Shown here: piece by piece, positions 1 to 5,600 of the stretch | Layout: each line of letters opens with the position of its first letter | Numbering within the stretch: position 1 is the stretch's first letter | DNA from: Candidatus Zipacnadia bacterium | GTDB lineage: Bacteria; Armatimonadota; Zipacnadia; Zipacnadales; Zipacnadaceae | Assembly: GCA_029821215.1 (NCBI GenBank) | Contig: JALGTV010000207.1 | Location: 1 to 5,912 of the forward strand | DNA length: 5,912 bases | Direction of reading: 5' to 3' | Made by a program: the position numbers and the translations under genes | Notes under the pieces: model-generated | What the model was told of the DNA's origin: nothing | Databases searched by the model: none | Seen by the model: the letters and a program-made list of their open reading frames with translations, nothing else

Positions 1-831
1 CCTCAGTTGACCCTCCAGCATCAAGGGTACAGCGACCTGGGCATGGAAGATGTCCAATTCCTGGGCCAGGGCCAGGGCTGAATCGCTGTCTGACCAGCTT
101 GCCAATTCGGCGCGGGTTAGGACGCGGAAGTTATGGTGATACCACGTCGGCAGGTTAGCCCGGGGTGACAGCCGAGCTTGGGCGATAACCACTGCGGGCA
201 GGCCGCGCGCGGTGTAGACACTAAAATACTCGCTCTCAGCCGACTGCCACAACAGACAGTAGCTGGCGCAGTGGACTATTTCCACCACTGTCTCTACATA
301 GGTACGCAGCAGGTGGTCAGTATCGAAATCGCTGGCCAGTCCCGCCAACCAGCGCTGCAATATTTGCCCTTCGGGACTGGATCGCTCCCGGCCCTCGGGG
401 CCAGCCGATGGACCAGCGGCTGAACCTGACCGCTCAGCGACGCGGGCTACCAAATTCGCCTTTTCCAGTGCCGCTGTGAGTACTTCGTCAACTTCAACTG
501 CACTAACAGTAGGCACTGCACTAACAGTAGGCCGCAGCCAAAAATCGGGAGCAAATAACTCTTCGGTGCGTACTTGCTCAATGACCGGCTGTGGTGTCAG
601 ACAGACATTGATTGCCGCCGGCGCTGCGTGGCGCATCTGTTCATAGTGCTGCAGCCGGTCTCTACTCAACGACTCCATTGAACTAACTATAACAGCCACT
701 GGGGTAGATCGCAGTATCTGAAGTGCCTGGTCGGGGTCGGCTGCTGCCAGTACCATAGCCTGCTCGCCCAGGAGTCTGGCGATCTTTTCTGTCCATTCGG
801 AGGTCAATTGAGTCGTTAATACAACTATCAT
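1..831 (-). CDS. Degenerate receiver domain plus GAF domain protein, 3' end outside window
   Basis: An open frame of 277 codons begins with ATG at 831 and is still open at base 1, so the C-terminus is missing. Seen: residues 1-125 alternate hydrophobic strands (MIVVLTT, VAVIVSS, AAINVCLTP) and helices in the order of a response-regulator receiver. The early acidic pair is absent, the phospho-acceptor Asp position reads Ser (about 50-51), a Thr is kept at 79, and Arg100-Pro101 stand where receivers have Lys-Pro. Residues 101-112 are a perfect PTVSAV duplication. From about 155 to the end the sequence resembles a GAF domain (LLRTYVETVVEIVHCASY, then a TARGLP stretch). Inference: a phosphorylation-independent receiver feeding a ligand-binding or dimerising GAF; the output domain lies beyond the window. 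The start is supported by GGAG at 844-841, nine bases upstream. Only one base separates it from the kinase stop, so co-transcription and translational coupling with the kinase are likely. The domain calls rest on pattern and are moderately sure; the frame itself is secure. Confidence 0.78.
   Translation of the reverse strand, partial: MIVVLTTQLTSEWTEKIARLLGEQAMVLAAADPDQALQILRSTPVAVIVSSMESLSRDRLQHYEQMRHAAPAAINVCLTPQPVIEQVRTEELFAPDFWLRPTVSAVPTVSAVEVDEVLTAALEKANLVARVAERSGSAAGPSAGPEGRERSSPEGQILQRWLAGLASDFDTDHLLRTYVETVVEIVHCASYCLLWQSAESEYFSVYTARGLPAVVIAQARLSPRANLPTWYHHNFRVLTRAELASWSDSDSALALAQELDIFHAQVAVPLMLEGQLR
497..532 (-). repeat. Perfect 2 x 18-bp tandem repeat inside the receiver/GAF gene
   Basis: Bases 497-514 and 515-532 are identical 18-mers (actgcactaacagtaggc on the plus strand). 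The unit is a multiple of three and encodes PTVSAV twice (residues 101-106 and 107-112) without disturbing the frame. It sits just after the position equivalent to the receiver Lys-Pro, at the start of the last helix. The absence of any difference between copies, even at third codon positions, suggests a recent slippage duplication. Confidence 0.95.
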
Positions 832-832
832 A

Positions 833-2686
833 CTATTCTTCTCCGCTATCAGTGCTATCAACGTCGGTTTCAAGTGGTAGTTGCACAACGAATTCGGTAC
901 CCGAATCGGGGGCCGAACGCATGCTAATGGAGCCGTTGTGTTCTTGGATGATACTCTGGCAGATGGCTAAACCCAGTCCAGTTCCTCCGGGTTTATCCGA
1001 GTAGAAAGGTTCAAATATCTGCTCGGTGTGACCGGGCGGAATGTAGCTGCCGGCATTGTATACACGGATAACGACCCAGGTTTCTCCATCAGCATCAACC
1101 ATCTGGGTCGTACTGACCTTCACTTCTCCGCCCTCCGGTTCGGCGTCAAGGGCATTAGCCACCAGATTAGTCAGAGCCTGATGAAGCCGACTTTCATCGC
1201 CTATTGGCTGTCCATCAACCAAATTTAGGTCGGCGTGCAACCGTATCTGCTCAGACTCGGCCCGGGCCGACATCGCCCGTACCACCCCCTCACAGACTCC
1301 ATTTATGTCCACCGTGTCGGTGGCCGCAGCGGCCGGCTTAGACAGCATCAGCAATTGTGATAGCAGTTGGTCTATTCTCTCAATTTCTTGTTGAGCCGTG
1401 ACCAAGAAGTCAGAGCGGAACTCAGGGTCGTCCCATCGCCTGGGCAACAACTCGGCGAAGGTACGAATGGCCACCATAGGGTTGCGAATCTCATGGGCCA
1501 TACCCGCCGACAGGACGCGAATGAGCGCCAAGTGTTCGGCCCGTTGGCGCTCTTGCTCTAACTCGTGGGCCATGGTAAGGTCGCTGATGACTGCCACTGC
1601 TCCTTCCCGGGCGTCTGTCGCACCGCCCCACGCTGACGTGCTACACGCTACCGGTACTATTTCGCCGTCATCCTTCTCTATTTCAAACCGGTATCCCGAC
1701 CGCATGCGCGAGTTATTGAGAGCTTTATGCAGGCAATTGGCGATGTTCTCGGGCAGTCCCACCAGGGTATGCCCCACTATCTGCTCGCGGGGTATTCCCA
1801 GAATCCGTTGCGCCGCCGGATTGTACATAACAACCTCTTCATCGGCATCTACCACGATCACCCCGCTCTCCATCTCCCGGAGGATCGTCTCGCTGTACTC
1901 CTTCATTCGGGCCATTTCCGCATAAAGTTGAGCATTGCGCAGCGCCAGTGACACTTGGGGCATGATGTTACGCAGTATGTCCAGATCTTCGGCTTCGTAG
2001 ATTTCCTCAGACACTCGTCCGCCAATGCAGACCATCCCGACCAGTTCATCTTCCCACACTAAAGGTGCTAAGAGTTCCGTATCAAGTTCTTCCATCGCCC
2101 GCGCCACTTGCTGCGCTTCATCCAGAGAGTGAAACCGAAAGACTTCATCCCGATGCAGCAGATGGTGGGACCCCGATGCGGCTTGCAGTAGGATATGGGC
2201 ACCAGGCAATTGCTCGGGGAGGTGCTGGCCGCCACCGTTGTCAGCCGCAGTCAGACACGACCGCAACACAAACGAATCTGAACCTCCATCCTTCATAAAT
2301 ACACTGACTTGAGTAGGACGCAGCGTATTCCAGACCATACCGCTCAAAAATTCCAGCAACTCGTTAGCATCCAGAGTTCGCAGGATGGCATCAGAAGCCT
2401 GCTGAGCAGAATCTTCTCGCTGCCGCTGGGAGAGCAGCATTCGGTCCAGGTATGCCCGAATATAGTGGTGAATTGGTACGGCTATCATTCCCATTATGAT
2501 ACCGGCGATTACAAATAGGTAATTCCATACTTCGGGAAAGCGGAGTTGAGGCACCAGCCGCTCCACCACTATGACCATGCCCATGATGACGCCGGCTACC
2601 CCCATTGCTGTGAGCAGATAAGTACCCAGACGATAAAGTGCTGTCTGCGGCTTGACGATATGGTGCTTGGCGATGGCATACGCCAT
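833..2686 (-). CDS. GAF-PAS-HisKA-HATPase half of the broken histidine kinase
   Basis: Numbering from the ATG at 2686, residues 17-42 and 52-73 are two more hydrophobic segments, followed by a basic amphipathic stretch. About 100-255 resembles a GAF domain (ending in SLALRNAQLYAEM). About 263-378 is a PAS domain (SGVIVVDADEEVVMYNPAA). The HisKA H-box is AGMAHEIRNP with the phospho-acceptor His398. The HATPase domain shows an N-box (QALTNLVANALDA, Asn507 and Asn511), an F-box (FEPF, 558-561) and a G2 loop (GGTGLGL, 567-573). The usual Asp of the G1 box is replaced in VYNAGSYIPP (541-550), where Asn544 sits at or near that position. Reaction: ATP-dependent autophosphorylation on His398 and transfer to a receiver Asp. 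No intact receiver partner is in the window. The frame is open upstream to 2740, and the real protein should continue into the sensor half rather than begin here. Confidence 0.85.
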   Translation of the reverse strand: MAYAIAKHHIVKPQTALYRLGTYLLTAMGVAGVIMGMVIVVERLVPQLRFPEVWNYLFVIAGIIMGMIAVPIHHYIRAYLDRMLLSQRQREDSAQQASDAILRTLDANELLEFLSGMVWNTLRPTQVSVFMKDGGSDSFVLRSCLTAADNGGGQHLPEQLPGAHILLQAASGSHHLLHRDEVFRFHSLDEAQQVARAMEELDTELLAPLVWEDELVGMVCIGGRVSEEIYEAEDLDILRNIMPQVSLALRNAQLYAEMARMKEYSETILREMESGVIVVDADEEVVMYNPAAQRILGIPREQIVGHTLVGLPENIANCLHKALNNSRMRSGYRFEIEKDDGEIVPVACSTSAWGGATDAREGAVAVISDLTMAHELEQERQRAEHLALIRVLSAGMAHEIRNPMVAIRTFAELLPRRWDDPEFRSDFLVTAQQEIERIDQLLSQLLMLSKPAAAATDTVDINGVCEGVVRAMSARAESEQIRLHADLNLVDGQPIGDESRLHQALTNLVANALDAEPEGGEVKVSTTQMVDADGETWVVIRVYNAGSYIPPGHTEQIFEPFYSDKPGGTGLGLAICQSIIQEHNGSISMRSAPDSGTEFVVQLPLETDVDSTDSGEE

Positions 2687-3255
2687 CGCATCGTCACTAA
2701 CGCTATGGTCTGGCCAACTACTAATCCGTACAGGACATAGTCAACCTGGAGCTGTTGCAACCCCGTCAGGTGCTGCGACTTCTTCAGCAATACCCAGTCA
2801 GCGTATCCCAGAGTTGCCATCGTAAATACCCCAAAGATTACGAAGGGCCAGCCATACTGGACTATGACGGTGCCCTGGGTCAGCTCAATTGACGTAAACA
2901 GGTTGGGCGCCAGGGCGACCAAGCTGAAGATCAGACCAGCAGTGTATAGCAGAACTCGCTGCAGCCAGGGAGTCGGCCTAATACGCTCAGGAAAGACCCA
3001 CGCCAGGTCAAGACAACTACAGATTACCACCGCCACTACCGGATGTGTCAGTCTCAGCCATAGGGCCGCCTCGGTGACCGATGAGGCAGATTGCAGCAGA
3101 TAATTGATAAACACCCATACGCCCACGGCTACCGCGTGCACCGTAAATATTCGGTTCCACACCCGGTCGGGCGCGCGTTGGTAGACCACTAACCCCAAGC
3201 CAAACGAGGCTACCGAAACTGTCAGCAATACAATTTGGTCCAGTTCAAGCATCAT
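2596..3255 (-). CDS. N-terminal membrane sensor half of the broken histidine kinase
   Basis: The genuine kinase sequence runs from ATG at 3255 to about codon 188 (Thr, 2694-2692). The remaining codons to the stop at 2596 are out-of-frame read-through and turn into an Arg/Ser-rich tail. Six hydrophobic segments are visible at about residues 7-25, 35-53, 71-88, 99-115, 136-155 and 172-188, with short polar loops, as in the 7TM-type sensor domains that precede histidine kinases. The ATG at 3255 (or the adjacent one at 3252) is preferred because AGGTGAG lies at 3266-3260. The frame can be extended to a TTG at 3306, but the extra 17 residues are polar and lack a matching ribosome site. As it stands this would make a truncated membrane protein without a kinase domain. 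Confidence 0.7.
   Translation of the reverse strand: MMLELDQIVLLTVSVASFGLGLVVYQRAPDRVWNRIFTVHAVAVGVWVFINYLLQSASSVTEAALWLRLTHPVVAVVICSCLDLAWVFPERIRPTPWLQRVLLYTAGLIFSLVALAPNLFTSIELTQGTVIVQYGWPFVIFGVFTMATLGYADWVLLKKSQHLTGLQQLQVDYVLYGLVVGQTIALVTMRWRMPSPSTISSSRRQHFIVWVLICSQQWG
2670..2689 (-). other. Perfect 8-bp hairpin at the kinase frame break
   Basis: GCGATGGC (2689-2682) and GCCATCGC (2677-2670) are exact reverse complements around the four-base loop GTAT. The element encodes the start of the second kinase half and begins three bases after the last recognisable codon of the first half. Such quasi-palindromes are known sites of template switching and deletion, and also a kind of structure that can pause ribosomes. 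No classical X-XXY-YYZ slippery heptamer precedes it, so a mutational role fits better than programmed frameshifting. Confidence 0.8.
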
Positions 3256-3319
3256 CTCTCTCACCTGGCCCGCTGTGCGGCCAGCTATAATCCGGTCTCC
3301 CGCCAACCGTGGCGGCCAT
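3245..3319 (-). CDS. Possible 24-residue leader ORF overlapping the kinase start
   Basis: An ATG at 3319 opens a 24-codon frame (begins MAATVGGRPDYS, ends GERDDA) closing with TGA at 3247-3245. It has a plausible ribosome site, AGGA at 3327-3324, four bases upstream with GAGG overlapping it. It ends ten bases inside the kinase coding sequence, so ribosomes finishing it would stop beside the kinase start, a geometry suited to translational coupling. There is no recognisable motif and chance occurrence is quite possible. The interval also holds both intergenic hairpins. Confidence 0.25.
   Translation of the reverse strand: MAATVGGRPDYSWPHSGPGERDDA
3265..3284 (-). promoter_or_regulatory. Hairpin overlapping the kinase ribosome binding site
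   Basis: CTGGCC (3284-3279) pairs perfectly with GGCCAG (3270-3265) around an eight-base loop. The 3' arm runs into the AGGTGAG ribosome site (3266-3260), so folding would hide its first two bases and crowd the rest. This could lower translation of the kinase unless the leader ORF or another factor opens it. The stem is only six pairs, so the regulatory meaning is inferred. Confidence 0.4.
3300..3315 (-). other. Six-pair hairpin between synthase and kinase genes
   Basis: CCGCCA (3315-3310) and TGGCGG (3305-3300) are exact complements around the loop CGGT. It is GC-rich but is not followed by a T run, so it does not look like an intrinsic terminator. It may protect or insulate the 3' end of the synthase message. 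Confidence 0.45.
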
Positions 3320-3346
3320 CTCTTCCTCTCACCTTGCTATTACGCA

Positions 3347-4618
3347 TTACAGATACGGGTCGAACCTGCGAATAATCAGACTGGCGTGGGTTCCGCCGAA
3401 ACTGTGTGAGTTCATCATTACCGCATCTACCCGAGCGCGGCGAGATGAATTGGGAACATAATCCAGATCACATTCCGGGTCAGGGACGTGGTAATTAATG
3501 GTTGGGGGTATCAGGCCGGTGGCCATGGTCATGCACGAACTTACCAGTTGCCAAGCGCCCCCGGCACCAAAGGACTGGCCAGTAGACGACTTTATGGAAC
3601 TTACCGGAATCCTATAGGCCCGGGGGCCCAGAACCTCCTTTATCGCGTTAGTCTCGGCAATATCATACTGGCGATTACCGATACCATGGGCGCAGACATA
3701 GTCAATCTCCTCGGGGCCGACTTTGCCGCTGAGCAGGGCGGCCCTGAATGCATGGGATAGCTCAGCGCCGCGGGTAGTAGCGGCTATAAGGTGCTGCGCT
3801 TCGGTGCTTGAACCATAGCCGGCTACCTCGGCATAGATGTGGGCCCCCCGGCCCATGGCGTGCTCGGCTGTTTCCAGTACCACTGCCCCTGCCCCCTCAC
3901 TCAGGACCAGACCGTCACGGGTATCATCGTAGGGACGGGGGGCGTTGTGGGGGGGATCATTAAGGCGAGTAAGTACCCGCTGTTTGCATAACAGGCTCAT
4001 TCCCACCGGACTGACACAGGCTTCAGTACCCCCTACTACCATTACGTGAGCCTGGCCCGACCGCAGTATACTGCAGGCAATGCCGACGGCGTCATGGGTG
4101 GCTACACAGCCGGTGGCTGAGGTGGAATTGGGCCCCTTCATCCCCAACTCCATAAATACATGACTGGTAGCAGCGTGAGCTGCCACCTGAGTAGCGGCAG
4201 TAATCTCTATGTCATCCAAATTGCGGGCATCAAACTTACTATATACCTGATCAGCAATATTGCCGTTGCCGGCCAAGCTGGTGCCAAACACTGCACCACA
4301 CGCATAGGGGTCAACAGTCCCGAGAACCAGGTCGGCATCTTCCACCGCCAGACGGCTGGCAGCTACCGCGAAGTGGGAAAACCGGCCCGCTCGCCGGGCA
4401 CGCTTAGAGGACATATAGTCAGTGGGGTCAAAGTCAGTGACCTGACCGGCAATCTTGCAGTACAGATGGGAAGTATCAAACGAGGTTATCCAATCAATAC
4501 CCGAGCGCCCCTGGACTATCGCGTCCCAGAAGGCATCCTTGCCTATGCCATTAGGTGCTACTACCCCCAACCCGGTAATTACCACCCGCTGCCGGGGGTT
4601 GGCCAGTGAGAGACCCAT
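3347..4618 (-). CDS. FabF-like beta-ketoacyl-ACP synthase with variant active site
   Basis: This is an intact 423-residue thiolase-fold condensing enzyme, close to the usual FabF length. Such enzymes load an acyl group on the active-site Cys and condense it with malonyl-ACP in the cytoplasm. Seen: the N-terminal RVVITGLGVVAPNG, the nucleophile loop GPNSTSATGCVATHD with Cys171, CAHGIGNRQYD with His311, SSIKSSTGQSFGAGG with Lys343, and NSHSFGGTHA near the end. Compared with FabF, the second catalytic His (five residues after the Lys) is Gln348. The HGTST Thr pair that contacts pantetheine reads HGIGN (Ile313, Asn315). The final GFGGTN reads SFGGTH. Inference: a divergent subfamily, perhaps for a specialised lipid or polyketide-like product, rather than housekeeping FabF. 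No acyl carrier protein or ketoreductase lies within the window. ATG 4618 follows AAGGAAG at 4633-4627. A promoter-like site at 4783-4755 could drive it together with the genes downstream. Confidence 0.93.
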   Translation of the reverse strand: MGLSLANPRQRVVITGLGVVAPNGIGKDAFWDAIVQGRSGIDWITSFDTSHLYCKIAGQVTDFDPTDYMSSKRARRAGRFSHFAVAASRLAVEDADLVLGTVDPYACGAVFGTSLAGNGNIADQVYSKFDARNLDDIEITAATQVAAHAATSHVFMELGMKGPNSTSATGCVATHDAVGIACSILRSGQAHVMVVGGTEACVSPVGMSLLCKQRVLTRLNDPPHNAPRPYDDTRDGLVLSEGAGAVVLETAEHAMGRGAHIYAEVAGYGSSTEAQHLIAATTRGAELSHAFRAALLSGKVGPEEIDYVCAHGIGNRQYDIAETNAIKEVLGPRAYRIPVSSIKSSTGQSFGAGGAWQLVSSCMTMATGLIPPTINYHVPDPECDLDYVPNSSRRARVDAVMMNSHSFGGTHASLIIRRFDPYL

Positions 4619-4700
4619 GTGAGCTTCTTCCTTGCTACAGAGAATGGTACAGTTATGGTATGACTATCCGGGTCTCGCTACTTACAATACTCATCGCCCC

Positions 4701-4721
4701 GAAGGTGCTAGCCCCACCTTC
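4701..4721 (-). promoter_or_regulatory. Leader hairpin upstream of the synthase gene
   Basis: GAAGGTG (4721-4715) and CACCTTC (4707-4701) are a perfect seven-pair inverted repeat with a seven-base loop. Two further G-C pairs are possible beyond one mismatch. It lies between the predicted promoter and the synthase start, about 80 bases before the ATG. No T run follows on the minus strand, so it is not a typical intrinsic terminator. It could be an operator for a dimeric repressor or an mRNA leader structure. I do not recognise a known fatty-acid regulator site in it. Confidence 0.5.
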
Positions 4722-4754
4722 AGGTTGCTAAGTCATTACCACAGATTGCATCAG

Positions 4755-4783
4755 ATGTTAGCACACTGCGCCCTGTCCGTCAA
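4755..4783 (-). promoter_or_regulatory. Sigma70-like promoter for the synthase gene
   Basis: TTGACG (4783-4778) and TAACAT (4760-4755) match the -35 consensus at 5 of 6 and the -10 consensus at 4 of 6, with the optimal 17-base spacing. A TG one base before the -10 (TGCTAACAT) makes it an extended -10 site. Transcription would begin near 4748, leaving a leader of about 130 bases that contains the 4701-4721 hairpin. It starts 15 bases past the stop of the barrel gene, so the synthase need not depend on read-through from that broken gene. Confidence 0.6.
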
Positions 4784-4798
4784 CACCCATGCGCCCAC

Positions 4799-5545
4799 CT
4801 ACCAGCGGTGTCTGATGCCAAACTGATGAGTGTCCGAGTCACCCAGGGCTGCTCCTACCGAGTCGTCATTCCAGTCATTGATAAACGCATACTCAAATGA
4901 CCAATCCTCGCTCACAGCACCTAAGCCTAAGGACAAAGCACCATCATTGGTGCCCAACCGTACTGTCCAGTTCTCGTCTGCCTGCACTTCTACGCCTACT
5001 CTTAGGCCGGCATCACCTATTTTAACGCCGGCGCCCTCCGTGGTCAGTTGTTGCCATTCAATGGCCCCTATTACCCGCTCATCAATACGCCGCGAGACGC
5101 CCACGGCCATTTCCTTGGAAGTGAATTCGGCACCGACTGTGCCGCCCAGAATGGGACCGGTGCCGGTTACGTCTTCGTCATACTCATCAAACACAATCCC
5201 CGCCCAGCCCTCGTTGTCAAACTGATACACAGCCCCCAGGCGGAAGCCGAAGTCAGCATCACTATCTATCCGGGCCAGCAGGTCGCCCGTAGCTGGGTTG
5301 CGCACCACGGTTGAAGTGCGAAACAGCGGTGAAAGCCCAACACCAACAACCCAATTGTCACTCAGACGACAACCATAATGAACGGCCAGGTCATCTTCAC
5401 TGGCGTCAGCCGCAACCGGCCCCCCCGGGGTGAGCATAGCTCCGGCATCACTGCTCAATTCAAACCAGGTAACCTGCCACCCCCGCCGGTTAAGCTCCAG
5501 GGGCATGGCAGCGGAGAATTGTACCCCCGTCAGCTCCACACCCAT
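4799..5545 (-). CDS. C-terminal fragment of the barrel protein
   Basis: The 248 residues from ATG 5545 alternate polar and aromatic or hydrophobic residues in repeated strands separated by Asp/Gly-rich turns (for example NWVVGVGLSPLF, FGFRLGAVYQF, DWSFEYAFINDW). The protein ends in HQFGIRHRW, a terminal strand with a C-terminal aromatic residue, as recognised by the BAM assembly machinery. The recognisable protein begins further upstream, at about 5602 (AGTLESSHAVGRLSLTDFD), so the ATG at 5545 is only the first in-frame Met. I cannot name the substrate. A porin-like or surface-exposed barrel is the safest description. Confidence 0.72.
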   Translation of the reverse strand: MGVELTGVQFSAAMPLELNRRGWQVTWFELSSDAGAMLTPGGPVAADASEDDLAVHYGCRLSDNWVVGVGLSPLFRTSTVVRNPATGDLLARIDSDADFGFRLGAVYQFDNEGWAGIVFDEYDEDVTGTGPILGGTVGAEFTSKEMAVGVSRRIDERVIGAIEWQQLTTEGAGVKIGDAGLRVGVEVQADENWTVRLGTNDGALSLGLGAVSEDWSFEYAFINDWNDDSVGAALGDSDTHQFGIRHRW

Positions 5546-5580
5546 ATCAAAATCGGTCAGCGAGAGACGGCCTACGGCGT

Positions 5581-5600
5581 GGGACGATTCTAACGTACCC
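5581..5600 (-). other. Imperfect hairpin at the barrel gene frame break
   Basis: GGG-T-ACG (5600-5594) can pair with CGT-CCC (5586-5581), leaving one bulged T and a seven-base loop that contains the first-frame stop. It lies directly at the frame switch, like the hairpin at the kinase break, but it is weaker. Removing the bulged base would not restore the frame. Confidence 0.4.

Larger units (their letters stand above)
833..3255 (-). pseudogene. 7TM-sensor histidine kinase gene split by a frame change near 2692
   Basis: Two overlapping frames together encode one kinase: a membrane sensor half (3255 to about 2692) and a GAF-PAS-kinase half (about 2690 to 833). The two halves are complementary parts of one known architecture, an N-terminal multi-helix sensor followed by GAF, PAS, HisKA and HATPase_c. 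Joining them needs a -1 shift, which means 3n+1 bases are missing at the junction. In this family helix 6 is followed by a loop, a further helix and a motif like YAI-x-(R/K)-(H/Y)-R-L. Here helix 6 (VDYVLYGLVVGQTIALVT) is followed almost directly by AYAIAKHH, and neither frame encodes a hydrophobic segment between them. Inference: a deletion of very roughly 70-90 bases removed helix 7. The second half has no Shine-Dalgarno near its first ATG (2686), so independent expression is unlikely. Alternatives are assembly error or programmed recoding. A mutation-inactivated gene is most likely. Confidence 0.72.

Noticed and set aside
178..423. Plus-strand open frame of 81 codons
   Set aside because: It lies wholly within the minus-strand receiver/GAF gene, has no domain pattern and no convincing ribosome site; it is a shadow frame.
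497..532. CRISPR or larger repeat array
   Set aside because: Only two directly abutting 18-bp copies without spacers, in frame within a gene; this is a simple tandem duplication.
1398..1925. Plus-strand open frame of 175 codons
   Set aside because: It is antisense to the PAS and HisKA region of the kinase; Ser/Arg-rich composition and absence of motifs mark it as a mirror of the real coding strand.
2685..2745. Programmed -1 frameshift site in the kinase
   Set aside because: No slippery heptamer of the X-XXY-YYZ type is present in the overlap, and missing protein segment argues for deletion; kept only as an alternative.
3253..3306. Extended start of the kinase at a TTG (3306)
   Set aside because: The extra residues are polar, there is no suitable ribosome site, and the ATG at 3255 has AGGTGAG right before it and leads straight into the first hydrophobic segment.
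4160..4609. Plus-strand open frame of 149 codons
   Set aside because: It is antisense to the well-conserved N-terminal part of the synthase and shows no recognisable features.
4701..4721. Intrinsic terminator after the barrel gene
   Set aside because: The hairpin is not followed by a T run on the minus strand (next bases are GGGGCGATGAG) nor by a clear one on the plus strand.
4632..4826. Plus-strand 64-codon frame filling the gap between synthase and barrel genes
   Set aside because: It starts with TTG without a clear ribosome site, overlaps the end of the barrel gene on the other strand, and the interval is better explained as promoter and leader.
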